From positions 1-41,271 of IMG/VR virus record IMGVR_UViG_3300035564_000013: a DNA stretch of 41,271 nt, one strand, 5' to 3'. A model generated the notes under the pieces. That model searched no databases and was not told the origin of the DNA. It saw only the letters and a program-made list of their open reading frames with translations. The DNA comes from a virus. The stretch's first letter is position 1. Each line of letters opens with the position of its first letter. The translations under genes and the position numbers were made by a program. Of this stretch, positions 31,274 through 38,170 are shown piece by piece.

Positions 31274-31512
31274 CGCGGTTCCTCCTGGGAGATGGAATCG
31301 GGCTTGTTAATTACGTGCCAGAGAAATTCACCCATTCGTTTCTGTTTGTTGATATGTCGATTCGAGAAGTCATTTGTCAGCCAACTTGCGACCGTTTCAG
31401 CGGCATCCCTTATCTTCTCCATTCTCTCCCACTCCTTTACTATCCCCTCCCTTTCATCTTCGGATAAATTAGGGCAACGGGTGAGGAGGGAACGAAGATC
31501 TGAGGTGGTCAT
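31270..31512 (-). CDS. Hypothetical helical protein, 80 aa
   Basis: Charged helices (SEDEREGIVKEWERMEKIRD). Its ATG overlaps the stop of the methyltransferase C-terminal frame by four bases. That is part of the argument that the -1 frame upstream is translated. No family was recognised. Confidence 0.5.
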   Translation of the reverse strand: MTTSDLRSLLTRCPNLSEDEREGIVKEWERMEKIRDAAETVASWLTNDFSNRHINKQKRMGEFLWHVINKPDSISQEEPR

Positions 31513-31595
31513 AGGTCAGAGTCCTTTATGGCTTTCATAATTTCATAAGCTACTTGGGGGACGATGGCGTTTCCGAGTCCTTTAAGTCTGTCCAC
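31509..31595 (-). pseudogene. Cytosine methyltransferase C-terminal fragment, -1 frame, 28 aa
   Basis: The frame encodes VDRLKGLGNAIVPQVAYEIM, the standard C-terminal end of C5-cytosine methyltransferases (GNAVVPQ motif). It overlaps the end of the 81-aa gene in the -1 frame and ends in an ATGA overlap with the next gene. The enzyme core (PCQ catalytic loop) is absent. It is a remnant, or a tail reached by frameshift at an A-AAG tetramer near 31580. Confidence 0.55.
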
Positions 31596-31795
31596 CCGAT
31601 TGGGTACCCCATCATCCACTCTACAAAGGCGGGTTGCAACTTCAAGCCAGCTTTCGGACCAACTATCGCGTTCAGGGGTGGTGTGTTGCGATCGTATTGA
31701 CTCGGCCCCCCGTTGTTCTCTCTGTCTTGTCCTGTCGGGGTTGGAATCAGATAACTCATTGTCCGCGGGGTTGTTCTTGGGGTTTTGATTAGCAT
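31550..31795 (-). pseudogene. Methyltransferase-like fragment, 81 aa
   Basis: The ATG at 31795 is chosen because the longer frame overlaps the upstream gene. Residues about 52-71 (KLQPAFVEWMMGYPIGWTDL) match the segment that precedes the C-terminal motif of phage cytosine methyltransferases. No PCQ or ENV motif is present, so it cannot methylate alone. Its natural continuation is the -1 frame at 31509-31595. Confidence 0.5.
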
Positions 31796-31809
31796 TTCTT
31801 CTCTCCCTC

Positions 31810-32742
31810 TTAGGGGTGATACACCATATCCATGATTGTCATTCCAATATCGTCGGGAACGGAACCCTCTTCGTAGAGCTTGCAAAGTTTCGTGATTTTC
31901 AGTGCAAGCTCAACGCGGTTCTCCCCCTCTAACTCTGTGGGGAAAACGCGGGAACGGAGCCACTTTGAGCGCATTTCCTTCATGCCACAGACGTAACTAA
32001 ACCGAGCTTCAATACCTTCTTTCGTTTCCCTGTCGCTATGATACTTGGCGGCTTCGTCAATCTCCTCGTCTGTCGGCAATCCCACGGGAGGGGCGGACAG
32101 AAAGGATCTTGCGGTATCACACGGCCACGGAACGCCACAAACAATACAGTAACCGTGTATTTTCCCATTCTCTGGATCATGTTCGGCTGAATGGCAAGCA
32201 CGATGCGCTATCGCTGCGGCGATCATTTTATTGGTCTCTTCCCCTTGTTCGGGGAGACGGGGGGAGGAGACGGTTACACCCGTTCCGTCGCAAGCATCGC
32301 ACTCATCAAAGTTCGCACTCTGATTCCCTTCGAGAATCGATGGTGTACTTCCTGTTCCATTGCATTGTTCGCATTGCACTCTTGTCTCTTCCCCCTTACC
32401 TGTGTCGGGGGAGGAAAGAGACAATACGAAGGAAACTATGGAACACATTCCCGATGTCTGGCTTTCAATCCAGTATTTTCTCTTTTCGGGGTCGGATGGC
32501 TCTGGTTCATGATAGTATCGTTCGTGTCGCTCGCAAACGAGTTTTCGTGCGATTCTGAAAACCTCTTCACTCACACCGTAGCAGAACTTGTGGCAATTAT
32601 TGCATCCAGGCCAAAAAGTAGGGCTTCCGGCGTTGTCAACCGTTTCGATTGGCTCAATTTTACCGCCGCAACCGTTACAAACACCGTGAATAGTTGTCTG
32701 GCAATGCTCTTTTGTGATTTCGTATTTCGGTTTCTGTTCCAT
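31810..32742 (-). CDS. Multi-zinc-finger hypothetical protein, 310 aa
   Basis: At least three cysteine clusters are visible: CNGCGGKIEP and CNNCHKFC near residues 20-55, CEQCNGTGSTP and CDACDGTGVTV (DnaJ-like CxxCxGxG pairs) near 124-157, and CIVCGVPWPC near 200-208. Between them are charged helices. DnaJ-like pairs bind two zinc ions and often contact unfolded or partner proteins. The AAAGGG site supports the start. The function is unknown. Confidence 0.65.
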   Translation of the reverse strand: MEQKPKYEITKEHCQTTIHGVCNGCGGKIEPIETVDNAGSPTFWPGCNNCHKFCYGVSEEVFRIARKLVCERHERYYHEPEPSDPEKRKYWIESQTSGMCSIVSFVLSLSSPDTGKGEETRVQCEQCNGTGSTPSILEGNQSANFDECDACDGTGVTVSSPRLPEQGEETNKMIAAAIAHRACHSAEHDPENGKIHGYCIVCGVPWPCDTARSFLSAPPVGLPTDEEIDEAAKYHSDRETKEGIEARFSYVCGMKEMRSKWLRSRVFPTELEGENRVELALKITKLCKLYEEGSVPDDIGMTIMDMVYHP

Positions 32743-32763
32743 AACTTCCCTTTCAAGATGGGG

Positions 32764-32997
32764 CTACTTGGCGATTTTCTTGTTAATATTCTCTTGCACA
32801 TTGAACTCGGTATCAATTCGGTTGACAAGTCGTTGCCGCGTCCGGCGCGCGGTTGAGTCGTTCATCAGCCCGCGGACATGAAGCCTTGTGATTGCGTCAG
32901 CATCGAGGTCGTAATGGCGTAGAGATTTCTTTGAGAGATGCGTGAGTTTCAACTGTTCGCTAATCTTTGGGCTAAGTGCTCCGAATTTCAGTTCCAT
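32764..32997 (-). CDS. Hypothetical basic protein, 77 aa
   Basis: The ATG at 32997 has a strong AGGAGG. The longer frame to 33063 has no ribosome site. The product is basic and helical (LTHLSKKSLRHYDLDADAI, STARRTRQRLVNRI) and could be a small nucleic-acid-binding protein. No family was recognised. Confidence 0.55.
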   Translation of the reverse strand: MELKFGALSPKISEQLKLTHLSKKSLRHYDLDADAITRLHVRGLMNDSTARRTRQRLVNRIDTEFNVQENINKKIAK

Positions 32998-33059
32998 CTT
33001 TCTCCTCCTTGTTTGTTTGTCTCCCCGAATGAGGGGGCTAAGAAGTTTATTCAGTAAAA

Positions 33060-33413
33060 TCAATATCTCTCGATTATCGACTCGTAAAAATCTCTTCCAA
33101 CCTTGATTATGTTCTTTTCTGCGTGAAGCTCAGTGAGTATCTGTGGCCCAAAGTCACGGACAAGATTCGCTGCATAAACCGTGAGATTGCCTGAGAGAAA
33201 ATGATTGCACCGGATGCACTGACAATGGACATTTCTCTCGTCATAGTAACTCACGGGATACTTTGAACCGTGAATGAAATGTCCGGCCTGTTGTTCTCGC
33301 CAGGGCTTGGTATCTCCGCAAGTGTAACAAATTCCCTTGTCTCGTTCGCGAATAAACGCTGAGAACTTCTTCCAAGCCAATCCCTTCAATATTCTTAACT
33401 GTTGCTTTCTCAT
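33060..33413 (-). CDS. ninG: NinG-like recombination protein, 117 aa
   Basis: It contains the family pattern AWKKFSAFIRERD, CYTCGDTKPWREQQAGHFIHG, then RNVHCQCIRCNHFLSGN. This is the HNH-like zinc core of lambda NinG (Rap), a structure-specific endonuclease that resolves recombination intermediates. At 117 aa it is shorter than lambda NinG (about 200 aa). It is coupled to its neighbours by overlaps. Confidence 0.75.
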   Translation of the reverse strand: MRKQQLRILKGLAWKKFSAFIRERDKGICYTCGDTKPWREQQAGHFIHGSKYPVSYYDERNVHCQCIRCNHFLSGNLTVYAANLVRDFGPQILTELHAEKNIIKVGRDFYESIIERY

Positions 33414-33625
33414 TGCATCCCCTCAATCCTCTTGGCGTGTTGCTTGCAATAGAGTTTTCCCGGACCGTGGCCGTTCTTTCGTGAACACTGTGGAAAGCGT
33501 CGTCTCTTGAAATCACAAATCTCTTCAGCACATCGGCCTCCCTCATATTGATTCCCCAACGAGGTCATTCCGCTTACATCGTATCGATATTTCTTTGCTT
33601 CTTTGAGCGTGCGTATGATTGCCAT
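33410..33625 (-). CDS. Small zinc-binding protein, 71 aa
   Basis: CAEEICDFKRRRFPQCS and YCKQHAKR show Cys/His spaced as a single zinc site on a basic background. It overlaps NinG by four bases and could be a cofactor of it. No family was recognised. Confidence 0.55.
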   Translation of the reverse strand: MAIIRTLKEAKKYRYDVSGMTSLGNQYEGGRCAEEICDFKRRRFPQCSRKNGHGPGKLYCKQHAKRIEGMQ

Positions 33626-33653
33626 TGTTTCGCCTCTACTGGACGGGGATCGA

Positions 33654-34094
33654 TCACTTTTTCGTTGGCTCTTCGTTGTCCGGTCCTATCGTCTTCACAA
33701 GTGGTATTCCATTCGTACCAACAGGGATATAAATTTGTGTATGGTTCGGACTTCCAGCCATTTTGAGTTGTGCCTGGATCGCTTCGTGTTGTAAATATCG
33801 GTCGGTCAGTGTGGCGTTGATGATCCGTTGTGAGGCCGCGATGCCTTCCGCTTCCTGAACGCGAATTTGCGCCTTTTGCTTTTCTACGGTCACAAGTTGT
33901 TCTGTTTGACGGATCTGAATTTCATTCACAGCGACCTGATTCTCTGCGTTCATTCTATTTTGGTATCGGTCATAAGCTGGACATCCCCACATCAAAACGA
34001 CGACCAAAATAAGAAGTAACGATGTGATTGAAACAGCCCAATTGCGGACCGTGCTCTTTGCTTCAAGAATACTTTTCGCATCATAAATATCCAT
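33654..34094 (-). CDS. SPFH-tail-like membrane protein, 146 aa
   Basis: A transmembrane segment lies at residues 20-37 (AVSITSLLLILVVVLMWG). A coiled coil follows (QIRQTEQLVTVEKQKAQIRV). The sequence QEAEGIAASQRIINATLTDR, then YLQHEAIQAQ, then SPNHTQIYIPVG matches the C-terminal part of prohibitin/SPFH (band 7) proteins. The SPFH head domain is missing, so it is a short form. It may insert into or poison host SPFH oligomers, for example those controlling the FtsH protease. That is inference. Confidence 0.6.
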   Translation of the reverse strand: MDIYDAKSILEAKSTVRNWAVSITSLLLILVVVLMWGCPAYDRYQNRMNAENQVAVNEIQIRQTEQLVTVEKQKAQIRVQEAEGIAASQRIINATLTDRYLQHEAIQAQLKMAGSPNHTQIYIPVGTNGIPLVKTIGPDNEEPTKK

Positions 34095-34140
34095 TGTGTC
34101 CTCCTATTGTTTTGTTGTTTGCTGGATTTGTGGACAGGGA

Positions 34141-34323
34141 TTACTGAAAATCAGGATCATTAATCAATGAAATCAATGTTGGTTTATACCGCGACAATCT
34201 TTGTTCTTTGCATCTTGGACAATAGAAATCACATAAAACACTTTCAAGTTCGATGTCCGATATTAAATATCCGCAATGATCGCACTGCCACAGAACTTTC
34301 TCGGGTTTATCGTTTCCATTCAT
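34141..34323 (-). CDS. Zinc-ribbon protein, 60 aa
   Basis: CDHCGYLISDIELESVLCDF and YCPRCKEQ form a zinc ribbon. The ATG at 34323 overlaps the upstream stop (ATGA) and is preferred to the longer frame. No function assigned. Confidence 0.6.
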   Translation of the reverse strand: MNGNDKPEKVLWQCDHCGYLISDIELESVLCDFYCPRCKEQRLSRYKPTLISLINDPDFQ

Positions 34324-34697
34324 TTCTCTACCTGTGGACAGGGATCGTTCATTCCGTGACTCGTGCCGCAAGACATACACTCTATCATGCGCTTGCGCTT
34401 GACAGTCTCAACTACTTTCTTCGGAACAAATGTCCCGTAATTTCTAAGCAAGCCCCAACAGGGATGATTCTGATTTACCCACGCCTCGTGATTGCTTTTC
34501 AAGTATTCTATTGCGTGTTCTTGAAAACTGATCATCCCATCATCATCGAAAATGTCGGGATGCAATTGGATGAATAACTTGGCTTCGTGCAAGTCCCGAT
34601 TCCCTGCGTCGTATTGCATTCCCTTGTAACGATTCGAGGCCATCCACACAGGACCGAACAAGTGATAAAGTAAATTGAAGGGAGGGGATTTGCTCAT
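34320..34697 (-). CDS. Hypothetical protein with C-terminal Cys pair, 125 aa
   Basis: Aromatic-rich N-terminus (NLLYHLFGPVWMASNRYKG) followed by a helical part (SFQEHAIEYLKSNHEAWVNQ) and a short CMSCGTSHGMNDPC site that may bind zinc. Coupled by ATGA overlaps. No family was recognised. Confidence 0.55.
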   Translation of the reverse strand: MSKSPPFNLLYHLFGPVWMASNRYKGMQYDAGNRDLHEAKLFIQLHPDIFDDDGMISFQEHAIEYLKSNHEAWVNQNHPCWGLLRNYGTFVPKKVVETVKRKRMIECMSCGTSHGMNDPCPQVEK

Positions 34698-34954
34698 TTT
34701 GCTATCTCGAAAAACTCTTCAACATCCTCTACTTCTTTTGCTTCAATCATAGATGCCGGTTGATATCGGAAAATAGTCCCCGCATATTTATCAGCACCAA
34801 TTGGCTCGTCTGGTTGAATTCGATATTTCTTTGACTTCCGCCCTTGCTTGTCTGGAAGTATCTCAAGAATCTTCCCCGTAACACTTTTATTTGGATGAAA
34901 CATCAATTTGAATCTCACACCGTCGCCTATTTTTCCTTCTGTCTTTGTTTCCAT
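34694..34954 (-). CDS. Hypothetical protein, 86 aa
   Basis: The ATG at 34954 has a strong AGGAGG and is preferred to an upstream start. The product has a beta-rich basic core (VRFKLMFHPNKSVTGKILEI, KSKKYRIQPDEPIG) that could be a small SH3- or Tudor-like barrel. The tail is acidic. Function unknown. Confidence 0.55.
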   Translation of the reverse strand: METKTEGKIGDGVRFKLMFHPNKSVTGKILEILPDKQGRKSKKYRIQPDEPIGADKYAGTIFRYQPASMIEAKEVEDVEEFFEIAK

Positions 34955-34982
34955 TTTCTCCTCCTGATTTTTGTGATGCTCA

Positions 34983-35192
34983 CTAAGAAACTTGCTCAAG
35001 TTTCACAGCATAGAAACACCGGCTTGTTTTTGCTTTCACCAACGTGCACCAGCATCCGACATATCCACCTCTGACGGTAGCGTGTGGAATGTCTCGTGGC
35101 CGGATTTCCTTGCCGATGTATTTCTCTCTCCACTTGTACCAACCGTCAGCCCGGCTCATTGCGATTATTTTGTATGTTGGCTTCTTCTTCAT
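34983..35192 (-). CDS. Hypothetical basic protein, 69 aa
   Basis: A strong AGGAGG precedes the ATG. The product is basic and aromatic (ADGWYKWREKYIGKEIRPRD), with a mainly strand second half (GGYVGCWCTLVKAKTSRCFY). No family was recognised. Confidence 0.55.
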   Translation of the reverse strand: MKKKPTYKIIAMSRADGWYKWREKYIGKEIRPRDIPHATVRGGYVGCWCTLVKAKTSRCFYAVKLEQVS

Positions 35193-35210
35193 TCTTTCCT
35201 CCTAGTGACA

Positions 35211-35441
35211 CTACGCCTTTATTCCGAATCTTTTCTTGTTTGGTATCTCAACAATCTGGGTGACTTCATCCTTCTTGCGGTTCCATCTCAGCTTAATTCC
35301 AAAAAGTTCGAGAATAGATTTCTGTGTTTCATAACGTAGCCACAGATCGAATCTCTTTGCCGGATCTTTCTCAGTAACAAGTTGACTTTTGAGTGCGCTA
35401 AGAACGGGATCGTGAATTATCAATAAGTGTTTCCTCTTCAT
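35211..35441 (-). CDS. Hypothetical protein, first gene after the RNA block, 76 aa
   Basis: The ATG at 35441 is preferred over the TTG at 35531. The product is basic and helical (PAKRFDLWLRYETQKSILEL, then RWNRKKDEVTQIVEI). It is the first gene downstream of the structured noncoding region and starts the accessory operon. No family was recognised. Confidence 0.5.
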   Translation of the reverse strand: MKRKHLLIIHDPVLSALKSQLVTEKDPAKRFDLWLRYETQKSILELFGIKLRWNRKKDEVTQIVEIPNKKRFGIKA

Positions 35442-35501
35442 TGTTTTTCTCTCTCGTTCACACTCCACCTTTTTCTTCCTGCGAGTAGGGCAGGATTCAA
35501 T

Positions 35502-35527
35502 CTGAGTATATCTCAGGCGGTACTCAG
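35502..35527 (-). repeat. 7-bp inverted repeat in the leader of the accessory operon
   Basis: CTGAGTA (35502-35508) pairs with TACTCAG (35521-35527) around a 12-base spacer. A second small stem (35478-35494) follows. They lie 40-90 bases upstream of the first start codon and may be an operator or leader structure. Confidence 0.35.
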
Positions 35528-35794
35528 ACAAGCTCTCTTTGCATCACTGTTCTTCCTGATGGTTCCAGCGACGGAATACAACCATCTTAGTATTGCAGTC
35601 AATCGGTGAAAAATCGCGACGAATCGCACTCGCAGGAGGCCTTGTCCGGTGAGGTGGTCGCACCCACGGCCATTGTTCCGATTGTCAAAGAGAACAGAAA
35701 ATAAACATTGCAGCTCGTTCCTTGACTTGCCAGCCAAGAGGTGAGCTTGCGAGAGATCCCTGTTATGTGAGATTGAAACGGATGGGAAAACATA

Positions 35795-35884
35795 GGTTGC
35801 TGGCAGGTTCTCTCTGTTCCTCGCGATGGAACCGAGCAAAAAGACGTGAGCACCGTTCCCTGCTGGGGACACGCCACAGCAACC
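35795..35884. ncRNA. Multi-branch structured element
   Basis: A closing stem of 8 bp (GGTTGCTG at 35795-35802 with CAGCAACC at 35877-35884) encloses two hairpins: GTTCC/GGAAC (35816-35820 with 35828-35832) and GTTCCC/GGGGAC (35855-35860 with 35865-35870). A three-way junction of this kind suggests a folded RNA. The strand is not certain. Confidence 0.4.
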
Positions 35885-35894
35885 CGGAAACAAA

Positions 35895-35975
35895 ACGGCC
35901 GCGTCTCGGGGCACTCGAATTGCTCCGACCGAGAAAACTCTATCGAGCAAAGAGTGGCAACCGAGACGCGGCCGT
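35895..35975 (-). ncRNA. Extended hairpin with T-rich 3' end
   Basis: A perfect 15-bp stem (35895-35909 with 35961-35975) continues inward through CACTC/GAGTG and TTGCTC/GAGCAA to an AGAG/CTC-type tip. On the minus strand it is followed by TTTTGTTT, so it can terminate transcription. The arm length is far beyond a normal terminator. Confidence 0.5.
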
Positions 35976-35976
35976 A

Positions 35977-36111
35977 AAATAAAAATGCCCCCGACAAAGT
36001 AGCAAAACCCATCCTGCGAGAGATGAATTTGTCCCTTGACGGGGACAGACTTTCGGGGGCAAAAGTATGATTTCGAGTATTCATTTCTCGCAGAGACTGA
36101 TTGGTTTTGCT
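35977..36111 (-). ncRNA. Candidate structured small RNA with own promoter
   Basis: The minus strand would be transcribed from about 36110. A 9-bp terminal stem (36103-36111 with 36001-36009) encloses a 15-bp stem (36079-36093 with 36014-36028, one G-U), which encloses a loop with a 6-bp hairpin (36030-36035 with 36042-36047). GCCCCCGA in that loop (36053-36060) pairs with TCGGGGGC downstream of the terminal stem (35987-35994), forming a pseudoknot or an alternative terminator followed by ATTTTTATTTT. No protein reading frame with a ribosome site is present. The RNA is about 130 nt. No known RNA family was recognised. Confidence 0.6.
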
Positions 36112-36116
36112 GATTC

Positions 36117-36145
36117 AATATAGAAACGAGGGCCATCATTGTCAA
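36117..36145 (-). promoter_or_regulatory. Consensus sigma70-type promoter of the small RNA
   Basis: On the minus strand a perfect TTGACA (36140-36145) is followed by exactly 17 bases and TATATT (36117-36122). The expected start near 36110 falls on the first base of the terminal stem of the small RNA. This is the strongest promoter match in the window. Confidence 0.7.
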
Positions 36146-36146
36146 A

Positions 36147-36338
36147 TTAATTCTCAACTTTCTTTCGTTTACTCTTCCCCTCGAAAAGTTCCCGTATCTC
36201 ACAAATTGTTCTGAGTTGTCCCCTGTGATAGTCGGCGGTAGACATCCACTGTTCAGGCTTTTTGAAGTGCCGTTCCATCATCTGAGCGTGTTTCTCGGTT
36301 TCCTGCAGGTATTGCTCAAGGCGTTTGGGGATTTTCAT
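36147..36338 (-). CDS. Hypothetical basic helical protein, 63 aa
   Basis: Helical and basic (KRLEQYLQETEKHAQMMERH, ending GKSKRKKVEN). It is the last gene before the RNA block and overlaps the upstream gene by 23 bases. No family was recognised. Confidence 0.55.
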   Translation of the reverse strand: MKIPKRLEQYLQETEKHAQMMERHFKKPEQWMSTADYHRGQLRTICEIRELFEGKSKRKKVEN

Positions 36339-36639
36339 TTTCGATCAATTTCGATTTGTCTTTCGCCCAAGAATCGTTATAAATTATCCACTCAACCGGC
36401 CCGATTTCGTCGATGTATTGCTTTGCTTCTATGAGTAGTTTACGAAGGGATGTTCCGCTAAATTCCAGAGTGACTGGACAAGATTCTTGTCGTGTCATCC
36501 GACCAAGCATCGGAATTGGTTTCTCAAGTTCTGGCGTGAGTATAACTCTGTAATGCCTTGCGGAGATTGTAAACTCACGGAAACCATGAAACCGAACGTG
36601 AACATTTTCGATTTTGAGATACCAATTCTTGTAAGTCAC
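36316..36639 (-). CDS. Hypothetical protein, 107 aa
   Basis: Strand-rich first part (WYLKIENVHVRFHGFREFTI) then helix (SLRKLLIEAKQYIDEIG). The ATG overlaps the upstream stop by four bases. No family was recognised. Confidence 0.55.
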   Translation of the reverse strand: MTYKNWYLKIENVHVRFHGFREFTISARHYRVILTPELEKPIPMLGRMTRQESCPVTLEFSGTSLRKLLIEAKQYIDEIGPVEWIIYNDSWAKDKSKLIENENPQTP

Positions 36640-37190
36640 AGCGCACTCACTAATTTTTCGAGTTTCTGCATCTCAACTTCCCGTGCGGAACCCTCTGGGA
36701 TTTTCTCGTCTTTGTGAGGGAAACGACACACTACATACCGTTCTCGTTTTGCAATGTGCCGGGCCTTCGGATTCTCGTGGGTTTTCAGAAGATAGTAATC
36801 ATCACGCGGAAATGATTTTGCAAAATTGATAGCCTCAACTCGTGAAAGATTTGCACTGATAAGCCACACCATAACATGAGTCGCCGCAGTCGGTTTTTCA
36901 GTTATGGGTTGATTCTGGGGTTTAGTCTTTGCGACGGGTTTGTCGTTTGGGTCTTTGCGCCATTGCCATCGTTTCGGTTCAATCTCTTCATATCCGGCAT
37001 CTGCGAGATAAAATTCGGTCAGACCAAACCACGAAGCATCTGGATCGTTCTCTTTGCCGTCTTCATAACCGCAGAGAAATTGCGAGAACCGTTCAAGCGG
37101 AAACGTTTGCAGAGATTGGACAAATGCTTTTTCGATAGATTCAGCCTCAAGGCAAAATTTTACATCCCCAGATATGACGTGATATTTCAC
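36636..37190 (-). CDS. Hypothetical protein, 184 aa
   Basis: The start is GTG at 37190, overlapping the stop of the small membrane gene (GTGA). The longer frame runs across that gene and is rejected. N-terminal part contains FLCGYEDGKENDPDASWFGL and AGYEEIEPKRWQWRKD. A Lys/Pro-rich linker then leads to a C-terminal basic domain. No family was recognised. Confidence 0.6.
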   Translation of the reverse strand: MKYHVISGDVKFCLEAESIEKAFVQSLQTFPLERFSQFLCGYEDGKENDPDASWFGLTEFYLADAGYEEIEPKRWQWRKDPNDKPVAKTKPQNQPITEKPTAATHVMVWLISANLSRVEAINFAKSFPRDDYYLLKTHENPKARHIAKRERYVVCRFPHKDEKIPEGSAREVEMQKLEKLVSAL

Positions 37191-37336
37191 AGCGCACCTC
37201 TCAGCAATCCAGACAGCAACCACAAGACAAACGCAACCCCGCCGATCACCGCAGTCAGGACGAGCACCGCAAAGGCAATGAACAATAGCGCAATCGGGAA
37301 CCGTATCAAGATTGACATATCGGCAAGGGGCTTCAC
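37187..37336 (-). CDS. Small membrane protein, 49 aa
   Basis: The GTG start overlaps the upstream stop, and the stop overlaps the next GTG start. The product is almost all hydrophobic (PIALLFIAFAVLVLTAVIGG, FVLWLLSGLL) with one or two membrane segments and a short basic end. It could be an exclusion or host-membrane effector. No homology can be judged at this length. Confidence 0.55.
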   Translation of the reverse strand: MKPLADMSILIRFPIALLFIAFAVLVLTAVIGGVAFVLWLLSGLLRGAL

Positions 37337-38034
37337 TCTTCCACCTCGTAGGTGCATTTGATGTTCTTGGCATTGGGATCGACAACAAATACAACAACTT
37401 CACCGTCTGGATTGCGGACCTTAAATCTGCCGCCGGGTAATTCAGTGGTTTGCATTTCAAGTCCCCAGCGTTTCGCCTCTTTCGTCACCGTCTTCTTGGA
37501 CTGAGGAAATAATTTATCAATCAACACTTTGCTTCCCTCTTGGGTGAAATCGATCGCCTCACAAGAGACCGACTGTTTGCCGAAATCTATTTCAATGGCA
37601 AGCAGTTCATCTTCTGCAATGTCTCTTTTCGCTATTCCGATTGGGGTGCCTTCTTTTTTCGGTGCAGGAATCCACTCGTTGCACTTCTGGCATTGTCTGC
37701 TACCGTCGGGGCGGATGTGACACTTGCAAAGTGGCATAGTGCAGAACGCATGTTGGCATTCGGGTTTATTGAGATTGGATTTCTGTCGCTGCAAATCTAT
37801 GAGTGACTCTAGTCCCTTGCCGGAATTCCAAAATTCTTCTACATTCCGATAGAATAGTGTCAACAATTTAACATTTGAATCCCAGTTGAGTTGCACTATG
37901 TCTTTTCCCTTTCCCGTCTCCTCCACGGGGATTGCGCCGATGAATCGCGCAGTTTGTCCGTCTTGACAAATAACCGGTCCAGCACTTTCAAAATACTGTA
38001 TCCTGCCGTCAATACTCCATGCGTACAGTTTCAT
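37333..38034 (-). CDS. Hypothetical protein with central zinc site, 233 aa
   Basis: The N-terminal half is beta-rich (LYAWSIDGRIQYFESAGPVI) and the centre holds CQHAFCTMPLCKCHIRPDGS plus CQKCNEW, a likely zinc cluster. The C-terminal half is alpha/beta. AGGAGG precedes the ATG. No family was recognised. Confidence 0.6.
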   Translation of the reverse strand: MKLYAWSIDGRIQYFESAGPVICQDGQTARFIGAIPVEETGKGKDIVQLNWDSNVKLLTLFYRNVEEFWNSGKGLESLIDLQRQKSNLNKPECQHAFCTMPLCKCHIRPDGSRQCQKCNEWIPAPKKEGTPIGIAKRDIAEDELLAIEIDFGKQSVSCEAIDFTQEGSKVLIDKLFPQSKKTVTKEAKRWGLEMQTTELPGGRFKVRNPDGEVVVFVVDPNAKNIKCTYEVEE

Positions 38035-38043
38035 TCTGTCCTC

Positions 38044-38169
38044 CTATTTCAAAGCTAGTTGTTGAAAGAAGTTCGCCAACACAGTCAAAGCAAATACAAT
38101 CACAAGCCATAACAGACCTATCCCGATGTTGCACAAGATTTCTCTTCGTGTCGGGGGCCAGTTGCTCAC
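38044..38169 (-). CDS. Small membrane protein, 41 aa
   Basis: GTG at 38169 with GAGG eight bases upstream. One hydrophobic segment (IGIGLLWLVIVFALTVLANF) after a short basic N-terminus predicts an inner-membrane single-pass protein. It is similar in plan to the 49-aa membrane gene downstream. Function unknown. Confidence 0.5.
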   Translation of the reverse strand: MSNWPPTRREILCNIGIGLLWLVIVFALTVLANFFQQLALK

Positions 38170-38170
38170 G

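Larger units (their letters stand above)
35442..36146. other. Gene-free block of structured RNA-like elements
   Basis: Over 700 bases lie between two dense operons. Frames are open but lack ribosome sites, and their composition is unlike neighbouring proteins. The block holds a promoter (36117-36145), a candidate small RNA (35977-36111), an extended hairpin (35895-35975), a multi-branch structure (35795-35884) and an inverted repeat (35502-35527). Nothing was seen in 35528-35794 except AT-rich and moderate GC spacer. Confidence 0.65.

Noticed and set aside
35771-35779. GATTGAAAC, the typical end of many CRISPR repeats
   Set aside because: It occurs once, with no second copy at spacer distance and no cas genes. 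A chance match or unrelated structured RNA is more likely.
35513-36202. Frames of 229 and 161 aa across the noncoding block
   Set aside because: They lack ribosome sites, run through long hairpins, and are Arg/Ser/Cys-rich. The RNA structure explains the sequence better.
36636-37460. Extended 274-aa reading frame
   Set aside because: The first 90 residues cross the small membrane gene and the start of another gene in a different frame. The GTG at 37190 coupled to the upstream stop is a better start.
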